A stretch of DNA of 46,983 bases from the NCBI GenBank assembly GCA_034429745.1, contig DAOUFY010000107.1, positions 1 through 46,983 of the forward strand. Reading direction: 5' to 3'. Source of the DNA: JBAXBF01 sp034429745 (lineage in GTDB: Bacteria; Chloroflexota; Anaerolineae; Anaerolineales; DRKV01). The notes beneath the pieces were generated by a model, which was not told where the DNA came from, did no database searches, and worked only from the letters and a program-made list of their open reading frames with translations. Both the position numbers and the translations under genes were made by a program. Numbering within the stretch: position 1 is the first letter of the stretch; the number at the start of each line of letters is the position of its first letter. Positions 8,134-17,651 of this stretch are shown in pieces.

Positions 8134-8988
8134 TCAGATCATATCGGCAAAAGTGCGTTCCATACGGCGAAAGTAAAACAAACCGCTGATAAAAACCAGT
8201 ACTGCAATGCTGGCAGAAACGGCGATCAACGCCGTAGGTGCTGTATCCAACCCTAGCAGTGCCCATCTAAACCCTTCCACCACACCAGTCATTGGATTTA
8301 GCGCATATAGCAATTGCCACTTCTGCGGAATGCGGCTAGAGGGGTAAATCACTGGTGTTAAAAACATCCAAAACTGGGTTAAAAAAGGCAGTACATGCCC
8401 TACGTCGCGGTATAGTACATTCATAGCTGAAAGCCACAGTCCCACTCCCAACGCCGTAATAATAGCAAGCAAAATGAACAGCGGCAAAGTCCAGACTGCT
8501 GCAGTAGGGGTAATGCGGTAATAAAACATAAGCCCTAATAAAATGACAAATGCAATCAGAAAATCCACCAAACCACTTAGCACTGAGGACATGGGGATGA
8601 TCAAGCGCGGGAAGTAAATCTTTGTGATCATGTTCCTATTCATGACCATAGAACGGCCGGCATCTGTAAGTGATTTTGCGAATAGACCCCATGGCAGCAA
8701 AGCCGTATAGGAAAAAACAGGATAAGGCAAGCCTTCCGAAGACATGCGCGCAATGCCTCCAAAAATTAAGCTAAAGACAATCATCTGCATAAATGGCTGA
8801 ATAATAGCCCAAGAAGCACCCAACAGGGTCTGCTGATAACGGACTTTTATTTCGCGCCATGTCAGAAAAAAAAGCAGCTCGCGGTATTTCCAAACATCCC
8901 CTAAAGCCAACCCTGCCCAGCCACGCGATGGACGCAAAATGACAACGTCGTCTTTCCAATGCTCAATTGCTTCCACAGCCATAATCAT
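8134..8988 (-). CDS. Polysaccharide ABC exporter permease (Wzm-like)
   Basis: A 284-aa ABC-2 type permease with six predicted transmembrane segments after a cytoplasmic N-terminal stretch containing ELLFFLTWREIKVRYQQT, a hallmark of Wzm/TagG/KpsM proteins. The following region, LLGASWAIIQPFMQMIVFSLIFG, and PYPVFSYTALLPWGLF also fit. TPVIYPSSRIPQKWQLLYALNPMTGVVEGFRWALLG is the conserved coupling region near the C-terminus. The ATG overlaps the stop of the upstream fucose synthase in an ATGA junction. With the ATPase it would form a heterotetrameric exporter for an undecaprenyl- or lipid-linked polysaccharide. Confidence 0.93.
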   Translation of the reverse strand: MIMAVEAIEHWKDDVVILRPSRGWAGLALGDVWKYRELLFFLTWREIKVRYQQTLLGASWAIIQPFMQMIVFSLIFGGIARMSSEGLPYPVFSYTALLPWGLFAKSLTDAGRSMVMNRNMITKIYFPRLIIPMSSVLSGLVDFLIAFVILLGLMFYYRITPTAAVWTLPLFILLAIITALGVGLWLSAMNVLYRDVGHVLPFLTQFWMFLTPVIYPSSRIPQKWQLLYALNPMTGVVEGFRWALLGLDTAPTALIAVSASIAVLVFISGLFYFRRMERTFADMI

Positions 8989-9950
8989 TTGCCTTGCATG
9001 TAAGTTTGTTTATACCATTCAATGGTGCGGCGCAGCCCCTCTTCAAAAGACATTTTTGCCCGAAAACCAAAATACTTTTCTGCCCGTGTAGTATCCAAAC
9101 AACGACGTGGCTGCCCATTAGGCTTTGTAGTATCCCACACAATTTTGCCTTCAAAACCAGTCAAACGCATGATCAGCTCGGCAAGGTCCTTAATGCTGAT
9201 TTCCATTCCGGAACCAAGATTGACCGGCTCACTGCCATTATAACGTTCTGTAGCCAAGAGAATGCCTTCCGCAGCATCTTCCACATACAAAAATTCGCGT
9301 GTGGGTGTACCATCTCCCCAAAGAACAACCTCTTTTTCTCCGCGCGCTTGAGCTTCTATGCACTTGCGAATGATTGCTGGAATAACATGAGAGGTTTGCA
9401 AATCAAAATTATCACGCGGACCGTATAAGTTCACAGGCAGCAAATAAATGGCATTATACCCATACTGCTGCCGGTAGGTTTGGGCTTGCACCAGCAGCAT
9501 CTTCTTAGCTAACCCATAGGGAGCATTGGTTTCCTCCGGGTAACCATCCCATAAATTTTCCTCTTTGAATGGCACAGGAGTAAATTTGGGATATGCACAA
9601 ATTGTCCCTAAAGCAACAAATTTATCAACATTTCTCAGCCAAGCTTCGTGCATCAGCATCACGCCCATCATGAGGTTTTTATAAAAGAACTCAGCTGGCC
9701 TCGCGCGGTTTGCGCCAATCCCACCTACAACAGCTGCCAGATGAATGACAAGGGTTGGCTGGAAGTCGGCATACATCCTCTTCACCGCCTCCGGCTGAGT
9801 CAAGTCATATTCCTGTTCTAAAGGGATAAAAACTTGTTGTGCTCCCCGTTCTTTCAGCTTGGGCACAAGAAAGGAACCCAAAAAGCCTGCTCCGCCGGTA
9901 ACAACAACTCGCTGCTTTTTCCAAAATTCCGCTTGGTTATTTCCATCCAT
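8985..9950 (-). CDS. fcl: GDP-L-fucose synthase
   Basis: A 321-aa extended SDR that closely fits GDP-4-keto-6-deoxymannose 3,5-epimerase-reductase. Landmarks are VTGGAGFLGSFL (residues 17 to 28), HLAAVVGGIGANRARPAEFF (70 to 89), ALGTICAYPKFTPVPFKEE, NAPYGLAKK with Tyr145 and Lys149, LLPVNLYGPRDNFD, SHVIPAIIRK, and LWGDGTPTREFLYVEDAAEG. It uses NADPH to convert the product of GDP-mannose 4,6-dehydratase to GDP-L-fucose. A gmd gene is present about 18 kb away in the same orientation, completing the two-step pathway. A 67-bp AT-rich gap precedes it, larger than most gaps in the locus; no convincing promoter was found there. Confidence 0.93.
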   Translation of the reverse strand: MDGNNQAEFWKKQRVVVTGGAGFLGSFLVPKLKERGAQQVFIPLEQEYDLTQPEAVKRMYADFQPTLVIHLAAVVGGIGANRARPAEFFYKNLMMGVMLMHEAWLRNVDKFVALGTICAYPKFTPVPFKEENLWDGYPEETNAPYGLAKKMLLVQAQTYRQQYGYNAIYLLPVNLYGPRDNFDLQTSHVIPAIIRKCIEAQARGEKEVVLWGDGTPTREFLYVEDAAEGILLATERYNGSEPVNLGSGMEISIKDLAELIMRLTGFEGKIVWDTTKPNGQPRRCLDTTRAEKYFGFRAKMSFEEGLRRTIEWYKQTYMQGK

Positions 9951-10017
9951 TTGATCTCGTACCTCTCATGATAACTATGTTTTTATTGTGTTTTTTATCC
10001 TAAACTTGCCCATACCT

Positions 10018-10929
10018 CTAACCATTTGGCTTCAAGCGCGCCAAAGCCGTCGTTTGGCTGGCATAATAGGGAACTGCTATAGTTTGGACCTTCAGTGGGG
10101 TAAGCCGTTTTGCAACGCGGCTTAACGGCAGCCGTAAATGAATTGCCATATCCTCCAAATAACCAAATTGCAGCGTCTGCCAATATGGTTCAAAGTGGTA
10201 TGCTTGAAAGCCAGTCAACTCACAGAGTTTGCGTATGCTTTTCTGAGAAAAATGCACCAAATGCACTGAAAGCAGCCACCAAAAATGTCGTCCTGCCAAT
10301 TTTGCCATCCACGTACCAATATCCGGATAATTAATGAGCAGAATGCCATCTGGCTTAAGCAACCTTCTCGCCCGCAGCAATTCCTCTTTAGGGAATGGCA
10401 GATGTTCCAAAACATCCCAGAAACAGATCATATCAAAGGAATGCTCACTAAACAAGTCATCCGCTAAGGTACCCTGCAGGATATTCAGTCCGCGCTGTTT
10501 TCCTTGTTCCACCATAAATTCAGAAGGTTCCAAGCCAACCGCATGGTAACCAAACCTCTGTGCAGCTTCAAGAAAAGCTCCCCCAGCCGTACCCACATCC
10601 AGCACATGAGCACCCGCTGAAGGCAGGTATTTTCTCATCCCAACCAAAGCGCGATAAAAACTATCAACGCGCATAGGGTGCTGACTATCATGGGTTTCTT
10701 GAGCATAAGAGCGATATCCTTCTAAAATCACTTGCGGTGAATAGCGCGGGTTCTCATAAATAACCCCGCAATCAAGGCAAGTAACTAATCGCTGTGTACC
10801 TTGCACCCCCGAAGTAGCTCCATACAAAGCCACTGGATTTTGCACATCTTTCCACGGCTCATAAAGCACCCTATAACGTCTTGAATCACATATAGGGCAA
10901 GGAATCTCTTCTTTTAAGGGCTTATTCAT
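10018..10929 (-). CDS. Zinc-ribbon class I methyltransferase
   Basis: A 303-aa protein from the ATG at 10929, which overlaps the upstream stop by 8 nt (ATGAATAA); the longer open frame would intrude 80 bp into the neighbour and is rejected. The N-terminus carries two cysteine pairs, CPICDSRRYR and CLDCGVIYENPR, spaced like the zinc-binding module that precedes many sugar or lipid methyltransferases (Methyltransf_23 type). The SAM fold follows: VLDVGTAGGAFLEAAQRFGYHAVGLEPSE, FDMICFWDVLEHLPFPKEELLRARRLLKPDG and LLINYPDIGTWMAKLAG. The zinc-ribbon form is common in glycan and secondary-metabolite loci. It is coupled to a GT2, an FAD oxidoreductase and a radical SAM protein, so it may modify the same lipid-linked sugar. 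Confidence 0.82.
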   Translation of the reverse strand: MNKPLKEEIPCPICDSRRYRVLYEPWKDVQNPVALYGATSGVQGTQRLVTCLDCGVIYENPRYSPQVILEGYRSYAQETHDSQHPMRVDSFYRALVGMRKYLPSAGAHVLDVGTAGGAFLEAAQRFGYHAVGLEPSEFMVEQGKQRGLNILQGTLADDLFSEHSFDMICFWDVLEHLPFPKEELLRARRLLKPDGILLINYPDIGTWMAKLAGRHFWWLLSVHLVHFSQKSIRKLCELTGFQAYHFEPYWQTLQFGYLEDMAIHLRLPLSRVAKRLTPLKVQTIAVPYYASQTTALARLKPNG

Positions 10930-11977
10930 TATCCAAATGCTCTCCACTGAAAACCAACTTTTCGCATAAGGGCGTACGCGGCACCGATTGAATATCCAAC
11001 AAGAGGGCATTCATCAACATTTGAAAGCCAAGGAACATCGGTAAAGCAACTGCCAGCAGAACACCGGCAGTGAGAGAAATATAAGGCGAAGCTATTGCCT
11101 GCCACCCTTTGATAAAACCATAAATCAAACTCAAGCTGATTAAGCTTAATCCACAAATACCCAAGATAGCTTCTATCGTAAGGCTATGCAAAATTTTCGT
11201 CAGCCATACGCGGCGAATAAAGCCCTTCGTCAACTCATATGGAAATTCTACCATCACTCGTACTAACCTGATATTTGATTTCTCAATTCCATAACGCGCG
11301 TCCATGGGTATATCCATAACAACTGCCCGAATAATCCGCAAAGCAATCAACATGGAACTTTCAAAGAAAAACCGTTTATGAATCAATTCAAAAGGCAGCA
11401 GCTCAAGCACTTCGCGGCGAATTGCCAAATAACCATTGACTGGATCTACCATATTCCAATACCCCGATGAAATCTTCGTCAAAAACGAAAGCACCGCGTT
11501 GCCTAAGCGGCGTACTAAGGGCATATTAGCTAAGGTGAGGGCATTCAATAAGCGGTTGCCTTTTGTATAATCAGCTTTGCCATTCACCAAAGGCTCAATG
11601 AGCAAGCACATATTGGCAGGATCCATTTGTCCATCGCCATCCATCTTGACGATGACATGCACATCCAAAGTAAGGGCTTTTTCAAACCCAGCGATTACTG
11701 CCCCGCCAACACCTTGATTGACAGGCAAATGGATGACATGAACTTGCTGCTGTCTGCTGCTGCGCTCTTGTTTCAATCTCTCTAACAGCTGTGGGGTATC
11801 ATCCACACTTGCATCGTTCACGAGGATAATATGCTTTACATAACTAGGCAGCGTATGTACAACCTCAATAATATGCGCCTGCACATTATAACATGGGATG
11901 ACCACGGCAACATTCAATCCAGCCGCAACCATTCTGCGCACAAAGGCTTCTGCCCGAGAACGATTAGCTAGTTGCAT
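10922..11977 (-). CDS. GT2 glycosyltransferase of the polyprenyl-phosphate type with C-terminal membrane anchor
   Basis: A 351-aa GT-A fold enzyme. VAVVIPCYNVQAHIIEVV opens the catalytic domain, ILVNDASVDDT binds nucleotide, NQGVGGAVIAGFEKAL follows, and KMDGDGQMDP holds the metal-binding Asp113 and Asp115. DPVNGYLAIRREVLELLP is the acceptor region seen in DPM1-like enzymes. Two hydrophobic helices near residues 265 to 320 (LGICGLSLISLSLIYGF and LTAGVLLAVALPMFLGFQML) place it in the inner membrane. The family makes polyprenyl-phosphate-linked monosaccharides or starts a lipid-linked glycan. The start is 3 bp after the FAD oxidoreductase stop. Sugar and lipid are not predictable from sequence. 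Confidence 0.88.
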   Translation of the reverse strand: MQLANRSRAEAFVRRMVAAGLNVAVVIPCYNVQAHIIEVVHTLPSYVKHIILVNDASVDDTPQLLERLKQERSSRQQQVHVIHLPVNQGVGGAVIAGFEKALTLDVHVIVKMDGDGQMDPANMCLLIEPLVNGKADYTKGNRLLNALTLANMPLVRRLGNAVLSFLTKISSGYWNMVDPVNGYLAIRREVLELLPFELIHKRFFFESSMLIALRIIRAVVMDIPMDARYGIEKSNIRLVRVMVEFPYELTKGFIRRVWLTKILHSLTIEAILGICGLSLISLSLIYGFIKGWQAIASPYISLTAGVLLAVALPMFLGFQMLMNALLLDIQSVPRTPLCEKLVFSGEHLDNE

Positions 11978-11980
11978 TCC

Positions 11981-13423
11981 TTAATCCAAAACAATGTAAT
12001 GTTGAAAACTCTCGCGAACTTCTTTCCATGCCGATTTATCCGAATGAGTTAGGATATATTCAGCCGTCCGTATGCCCATATCTAAACAATCCATTTGCCC
12101 CACGTAATTAAAGCCGCCCTGCCTTCCTATTGAATACAAGTTGCTAATGCTTTCCAATGCATCAAGCACAGTATTGATGTTCTCTTGATAGTGGATGTCG
12201 TACACGGGATAAGCCCACTTCACAAAACGGCTAAAAACCTCGGCAACTTGCGCTTTGTGAATCAGCCCCAGTTCTTCCAACACCGGCAAAGCCTGAGCAG
12301 CCAACTCATCATCGGATGGACGGCGTTCGTTGTTATCCAGCACAATCTCTAAGCATAAAGCCGTCCTTCCTTCTGGTACCATAAAAGGACTAAAATTCTT
12401 CTGCTCAAATAAACGGTTAAAAATGATTTTTTGTTCGGGAAAGAAAATCCAATTATCTTCCGAAACAGAAGCTTGATTCAGAATAATATAAAAGAGAATC
12501 AAATCCCTCGTCTTCAACTGACTAGCTGCCTCCAATACTGGCAACGGCAGTGCAGGGGTAATCAAACGGCTAAAATAACTCACCGGCAAAGTCGAGATCA
12601 CAATATCCTGCGGTTTTACTTCAATTGCAGGCTGCCCGTTGGCTTCAATCACCCGCAAATTATTATCTTCTATGTGTACTCTGCTTACGGCAGCAGAGCA
12701 TTTGATGTCACCTCCATGCTGAATCACCAAATCGGCTAACTTATCACAAAACTGTCCCGAGCCGTATTTAGGGTAATAAAACGTCTCTGCATGAACAACA
12801 CGTTGACGGTTTCGAGCCACCAGCATATGCCACAACAAAGGCAGCAAGCCAGGGATTGCCACCCGGGTTTCAGCCAGCGAGCGCGCCAAAGTTTTTGGAT
12901 CTCCCCAAATCTTGCGTGCATATTGGGCAAAAATTAACTCATACAGCCGTCTTCCAAAACGGCGTACAAGCCAATCTTCGTAAGATACATCTTCCCGTGT
13001 GTCAAACACATTAGCCACACATTGAATCAAATAACTGAACCCCCCACTAATCGCAATAAAGGGGTCAAGATTTTTCATGACATCAAGCAGACTTAATGGA
13101 TAATTCAGCAGCCGTTTTGAAAGGCAAATGCGGCTGCGTTTTGGCACCCTCAGCAGCTCATCACCCATCAGTTCTTCCAACTGCTGCATGCGCTCTTCCA
13201 TCAATGTAAAAAACTTATGCGGACCCAAGTCCAACAAAAAATCACCGTGGCGGAACGTGGCTGCCATCCCTCCTACGTGATCCTGTGCTTCGAGAACCAA
13301 CACCTGCTTGTCAGCTTTCGCCAATTGCCATGCAACAGTCAAACCTGTTACCCCTGCCCCAAGCACAATGTATCTGCGTTGATTATTATTCGATTCCATG
13401 CGCTGCTCCAACGTTGATGTCAT
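11981..13423 (-). CDS. FAD-dependent oxidoreductase of the amine oxidase/UGM-like class
   Basis: A 480-aa flavoprotein. VLGAGVTGLTVAWQLAKADKQVLVLEA is the FAD-binding beta-alpha-beta unit (glycines at 22, 24 and 27), followed by VGGMAATFRHGDFLLDLGPHKFF, the second FAD contact typical of COG1232/amino-oxidase and UDP-galactopyranose-mutase-like proteins. The C-terminal flavin motif is NLYSIGRQGGFNYVGQMDCLDMGIRTAEYIL. It is not a canonical protoporphyrinogen oxidase judged by context, and diagnostic UGM arginines could not be verified. It overlaps the radical SAM gene by one base (TAATG) and is followed by a GT2 and a methyltransferase, suggesting a four-gene module acting on a lipid-linked sugar. 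An ATG at codon 9 is an alternative start. Confidence 0.75.
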   Translation of the reverse strand: MTSTLEQRMESNNNQRRYIVLGAGVTGLTVAWQLAKADKQVLVLEAQDHVGGMAATFRHGDFLLDLGPHKFFTLMEERMQQLEELMGDELLRVPKRSRICLSKRLLNYPLSLLDVMKNLDPFIAISGGFSYLIQCVANVFDTREDVSYEDWLVRRFGRRLYELIFAQYARKIWGDPKTLARSLAETRVAIPGLLPLLWHMLVARNRQRVVHAETFYYPKYGSGQFCDKLADLVIQHGGDIKCSAAVSRVHIEDNNLRVIEANGQPAIEVKPQDIVISTLPVSYFSRLITPALPLPVLEAASQLKTRDLILFYIILNQASVSEDNWIFFPEQKIIFNRLFEQKNFSPFMVPEGRTALCLEIVLDNNERRPSDDELAAQALPVLEELGLIHKAQVAEVFSRFVKWAYPVYDIHYQENINTVLDALESISNLYSIGRQGGFNYVGQMDCLDMGIRTAEYILTHSDKSAWKEVRESFQHYIVLD

Positions 13424-14982
13424 TATCCAGAAAGCTGTTGTTTTGCAAATCTCTCTTTAAGTAGAGTTTTTATTTCGATCATCTTTATCACTAAAGCGCG
13501 ATAAGGTACCATCTCCATTTTAGTCATAAATTCTCGCCTCAAAAAACGGAAGGGCTGCAAAAGCAAACGCATTGGATGATACCATAATTTCCACAAAAGA
13601 AAAGCACCATAAAGTCTTAAGCGAAATTGATTTATTTCCTTGTAATCTTCCCGCCAAGTTGGCGAAAAAGTCAACTCGGAAAGTGAGCGGTATCCTTCTA
13701 GTTTCTTGTAAATAGCTGCTCCTGGCAAAGGTGCGATGACAAACAAAGCAATTTCATCTACCCCCTGCTGAGTAAGCTGTTTGACCAAATTCCAAGTTTT
13801 GCTGCGATCTTCGTTTTCTTCGCCCGGAAAGCCCAATATAAAACAAGCTTGGCTTGCAATACCGACTTCACGCATGCGCTTCACCATGCGCACTGCATGC
13901 TGCAAATCAAATGGTTTATGCATGGCTTTAAGCATCCGCTCCGAGCCGCTCTCGGGAGAAATGGATATATAACGACAGCCGGCTTGAGCCATAAGATCCA
14001 ACGTGTCTGCATTGCGCAGCGTTTCAATTTTTATTCCAGAACCCAATTTCCAGCTAATTTGCAGCTTACGTCTCAGAATTTCCTCACAGATTGCCCGCAT
14101 TCGCTCTTCAGATACAGTAGCGTCCACATCTTCCCAATGAAATTCCTGCACTCTATAAGTTGTGCACAGCATTTCCAATTCATCAACAACATTAACCGCC
14201 GAGCGTCCGCGCCATCGTCGCTGATTGGTGGCAGGAATTACACAAAAGCGGCATGGGTAAGGGCAACCGCGTGAAGATAACAATGGCAAGTAACGCTTAG
14301 AAGAAAGTGGGCTGTGAGCAAAACCTAATTTCCAATAATTTTCCAAGGGGAATAAATCCCAAGCTGGGAAATCCAAGCTATCCAAATCCTCTATTATTCC
14401 TTTTGGTGGAAAATACCATTGCGGCGAGCCGATCCCGTCCAGCTCTTCCCGCGGAGCAAGTGCTCTTGGCTGCCTTGTCTCAAGCAAGTAACGCAGGAGA
14501 AGCTGAGCTCGCAGTTCACTTTCGCCTGTAATGACATAATCAGCTCCAGCTTCAAAAAATTCCCCCATTACCTGCTGCAAACTATAGGCGGTTACTGCTT
14601 GGGTATTTTCAACAATGACGATTGGAAGCAATGGGTAAGCTTTTCGTACCTGTGAGACAATGTTCAAGGCCGCACTATGATAAGCGATATTGATCGCATA
14701 CATAAACACCGCGTCGACATCATTTGGTATTAAAGAAACCACTTCATGGGGTTTTAATCCTAAAAACATACGCTTGCCAACAATTTCTGCAGCTGTGGGG
14801 TTTTGGGCATAAGCATCAATCACCTTAACGTCCAATCCCATTTGGCGCAAAGCTGCAGCAAGGTAAGCCAAACCAATCGGCATATATACTATGCCAGTCG
14901 TAAATAGATCATCGCGTTGTACAACAAGATTTGGATTAATTAAGACAACACTCACACTCCACCTCACTAGGGTGGATTGCAT
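13423..14982 (-). CDS. B12-binding-type radical SAM protein
   Basis: A 519-aa protein. Residues of roughly 10 to 160 form a B12-binding-like Rossmann domain (VVLINPNLVVQRDD, GIVYMPIGLAYLAAALRQMGLDVKVIDA, ITGESE) without a DxHxxG histidine motif, as is usual for radical SAM members of this class. The radical SAM cluster is SSRGCPYPCRFCV with Cys240, Cys244 and Cys247, followed by barrel motifs EFHWEDVDATVSEERM, ISPESGSERMLKAM and ACFILGFPGEENED. Family members perform methylations or other radical reactions. The ATG start overlaps the upstream gene by 16 nt; a GTG at 14955, preceded by GAGGTGGA, is an attractive alternative start giving a more typical N-terminus. In this locus it may C-methylate or rearrange a sugar or lipid carrier; this is inference. 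Confidence 0.85.
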   Translation of the reverse strand: MQSTLVRWSVSVVLINPNLVVQRDDLFTTGIVYMPIGLAYLAAALRQMGLDVKVIDAYAQNPTAAEIVGKRMFLGLKPHEVVSLIPNDVDAVFMYAINIAYHSAALNIVSQVRKAYPLLPIVIVENTQAVTAYSLQQVMGEFFEAGADYVITGESELRAQLLLRYLLETRQPRALAPREELDGIGSPQWYFPPKGIIEDLDSLDFPAWDLFPLENYWKLGFAHSPLSSKRYLPLLSSRGCPYPCRFCVIPATNQRRWRGRSAVNVVDELEMLCTTYRVQEFHWEDVDATVSEERMRAICEEILRRKLQISWKLGSGIKIETLRNADTLDLMAQAGCRYISISPESGSERMLKAMHKPFDLQHAVRMVKRMREVGIASQACFILGFPGEENEDRSKTWNLVKQLTQQGVDEIALFVIAPLPGAAIYKKLEGYRSLSELTFSPTWREDYKEINQFRLRLYGAFLLWKLWYHPMRLLLQPFRFLRREFMTKMEMVPYRALVIKMIEIKTLLKERFAKQQLSG

Positions 14983-17651
14983 GGCTCAAGCTGTCGATCC
15001 GACTTAAGCAGTATAGGCTCTTGATTGTTTTGAGAAAGCAGGATAACACCTAAAGCTTCAAAAAAGTTCGCTCGCCGGCAGCCAATAACAATTGCATCTG
15101 CAGCATGCCTCATCTCTGTTGGGGGCTTTTCAAGACTCAAGGCAACCCATCTTTCCTGAGGTCCTAAAAGGAAAAATACCAACCGATTCTCATTTGGCAA
15201 ATAATTCACCACCCAAGGAGGATATACATCCTCTTGTTGAGCCCGAACAAAACGCGGGTATAAGGTTCTTCCTTCTAAAACCGTCCAAGCAGTTTTATTC
15301 CATGACTGCCTGTCTGAGATATCTATGCTTTGTTCACGCAACCATTGCCTAGCGGATTCATTCAGACCTGCACTAAGTTTTGCAGTGTTCTTCAAAGGAT
15401 AGCGCACTGGAATCAACCACTCAACGATATTGAACGACCAACTGATGAGCAATACCAGTAGAACCGTTAACAGCCATTTTAAGACATCCTTCAATTGAGT
15501 ATTAACCATCAAAGGCTTGCTTGCTGTTTCTTCAGCAATGGGGACCTCAAGTACAGCTTGAAGCCGCGGCGATTTGCAAACCGCTGACAGCCACCAAAAT
15601 GAAAGCTCGGCAATGCCTATCGAGAAGAACAGCACCACCATCCAATCCACCGGCAGAATAAACCTCCAACCGGACTGACGTCCCATTGCTGAACTAAGCA
15701 TATATACTGCATTGAGCAGTAATGCAAAACTAGTAATCAGCTTCTGCCGCCGCCAGCTAACCCCAATACCTAAGGCTACCATAGCAAGGTTGAAGCAAAA
15801 CGGCAGCAATGTTCCCGACGGCAAATGTCCATCCCAAGCATTCCAAAACGGCATCTGTTTTACATAAGTCCTCACTGAGCAGCAGTCTTCCAGCAAACGC
15901 TGAGCTTGATCCTGCCATCGCGCCAGCAAGCGCGGTTCAACTTGATAAACCCAAAACGGAGATTGCGGAAGGAGCAACAAACTTTCTATTTGGTTATGAA
16001 AAAAATGAGCTGAAACGAACTGTGCCACAATCTGAGGGTAGCGAAGAGTAAACTCCGCTACATTGCGCCGCACGCGCGCGTCATACTCCCCAAGTGTTTC
16101 GCCTGGCCGGCGCGGCAAACGATTTACATCCACGTCCACCACATTCGGAGAGAGATGGTACACTGAAGTCATATATGCTGTTTGCCATGGATCGTTGAGC
16201 AAGAGGAAGCCGGTATGCTGCCAAGAATACCAAAACCATCCACTCAGCGCAAGCAAAACTCCACTCACCATTAACCCCCCTGCTTTTATCATTGTCCAAG
16301 GCTGTTTCCTCCACACCCATATAATGAATAAAGCAATAACAGGAAGTAGAATTGTGGTTTGGGGTCGCAAGAGCAAACTAAACCCGCCCAATGCTCCTAA
16401 TACAAAAGCCAGATACAATGAACGTTTTCTTTCAACTCCATCATTTCCTCTCAGCCATTGGGCAGCAACCCAAAGCAAAAAAGCAAGGTACACTGCAGTC
16501 GGCAAATCGGATAAGAGCAGCTTAATATGTGCAACCTTGATAAGCCCAGAAAGCTGAATAGCATTTGTCTCTCGGAAAATAATCAATATAGCACCTAAAA
16601 ATCCAGAAACACGATGATGCAATGCCGAGCCTATCCCGTAAATTAGCAAGGGAAATAAGGCTAGTACTGCAATCTGTAATCTTGCAATTTCTTCATAACC
16701 TTCATCTTGAATGGCGCGCAGAGCTGCTAAAAAATAGCCATATAATGGTTTTGAAGGAAGCGAAGAATCTTTTAAGCCCAGTACAACGCGATGAGCTGTT
16801 AAATCATAAGAAACTGCATCCGAATAAGGAAAAAATTCATAAGTAGGAGGGCCGGGGCGCGGCGCGAAAAAGTTGGGCAGCATTGGCTGACTATTCCATA
16901 GCCAAAATGCCGTTAGCCAGAGCAGCAGCATTATTCCCAGATCCAACAACCGCCATTGAGCAGGCTTCAATGCTACCATTATCAGCAAAAAGAGCACAAA
17001 CAACAGCCAAGCCAGCCATACTTGAATGGAAAGCAGTGGTGCCCCAGATTCATACCAGCCGATAAGATCCGGCTTCAACCCAATGCCAGTCGCGAGAACA
17101 AAACCCCACACTATCAGCAAAACGCCCAGAACAATCAATCCATTGCGCAAATTAGGTCGAAATGAAGCAAGGTTGACAGCCCATTTGCCATAGCGAAAGA
17201 TGGGCAGCCAAACAACAGTTTGCAATAAAAACATACTAACCCAGAGTATTAAAGGCATAAGGCGTATGCCATAAGCTCCTAGTGGAATATCACGAGCTGC
17301 CAGTGAAAAACCAATCAATTGCAGGCACACCAATGACAAAAGCAAACTGCTTAAGAGACTAAAAAAATATCCTGCTCTATGCAAGACGAACCGCTGAACC
17401 TTTTCCACCCATCCTTCTGCAAAACGCTGATCGCGATAAACCTTCCATAAACAACCCAATCCCAATAAGATTATCGTAAGAAAACATGCAACAACAGCCC
17501 AGCGCAAAGCAGATAAGCCTAAAAACCCTGCCGATTGCCTTTCAGAAGGATAAGCTAAAAATACGCCCAGCAATATTACCCCTTCTAATATCATTAGTGC
17601 TAGAAAGAGCATATGCTGTCTGCGCTTTATTTCAAAATCCACTTCACTCAT
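14967..17651 (-). CDS. Large GT-C-like polytopic membrane protein
   Basis: An 894-aa integral membrane protein with roughly a dozen or more hydrophobic segments, the first near residues 14 to 34. An early external loop contains PGPPTYEFFPYSDAVSYD, with acidic residues at 278 and 283; an acidic residue in the first large loop is typical of GT-C enzymes, which use polyprenyl-phosphate sugars. LLLRPQTTILLPVIALFIIW lies in a later helix, and a soluble C-terminal domain of about 150 residues follows. It could be a glycosyltransferase of the GT39/PMT-like type acting on the periplasmic face, or a Wzy-like polymerase. The adjacent GT2 that could make polyprenyl-linked sugar is consistent with the first idea. 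It joins the upstream GT4 gene in a TAATG overlap. Confidence 0.65.
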   Translation of the reverse strand: MSEVDFEIKRRQHMLFLALMILEGVILLGVFLAYPSERQSAGFLGLSALRWAVVACFLTIILLGLGCLWKVYRDQRFAEGWVEKVQRFVLHRAGYFFSLLSSLLLSLVCLQLIGFSLAARDIPLGAYGIRLMPLILWVSMFLLQTVVWLPIFRYGKWAVNLASFRPNLRNGLIVLGVLLIVWGFVLATGIGLKPDLIGWYESGAPLLSIQVWLAWLLFVLFLLIMVALKPAQWRLLDLGIMLLLWLTAFWLWNSQPMLPNFFAPRPGPPTYEFFPYSDAVSYDLTAHRVVLGLKDSSLPSKPLYGYFLAALRAIQDEGYEEIARLQIAVLALFPLLIYGIGSALHHRVSGFLGAILIIFRETNAIQLSGLIKVAHIKLLLSDLPTAVYLAFLLWVAAQWLRGNDGVERKRSLYLAFVLGALGGFSLLLRPQTTILLPVIALFIIWVWRKQPWTMIKAGGLMVSGVLLALSGWFWYSWQHTGFLLLNDPWQTAYMTSVYHLSPNVVDVDVNRLPRRPGETLGEYDARVRRNVAEFTLRYPQIVAQFVSAHFFHNQIESLLLLPQSPFWVYQVEPRLLARWQDQAQRLLEDCCSVRTYVKQMPFWNAWDGHLPSGTLLPFCFNLAMVALGIGVSWRRQKLITSFALLLNAVYMLSSAMGRQSGWRFILPVDWMVVLFFSIGIAELSFWWLSAVCKSPRLQAVLEVPIAEETASKPLMVNTQLKDVLKWLLTVLLVLLISWSFNIVEWLIPVRYPLKNTAKLSAGLNESARQWLREQSIDISDRQSWNKTAWTVLEGRTLYPRFVRAQQEDVYPPWVVNYLPNENRLVFFLLGPQERWVALSLEKPPTEMRHAADAIVIGCRRANFFEALGVILLSQNNQEPILLKSDRQLEPCNPP

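Noticed and set aside
9951..10017. Promoter in front of the fucose synthase
   Set aside because: The gap is AT-rich but no -10/-35 pair with acceptable spacing was found.
10930..11010. Longer N-terminus for the zinc-ribbon methyltransferase
   Set aside because: It would overlap the GT2 gene by 89 bp; the ATG at 10929 gives a normal 8-nt overlap and places the first cysteine pair close to the N-terminus.
16063..16557. Plus-strand open frame of 164 codons
   Set aside because: It is antisense to the large membrane protein; its composition is that of a reverse-complement shadow.
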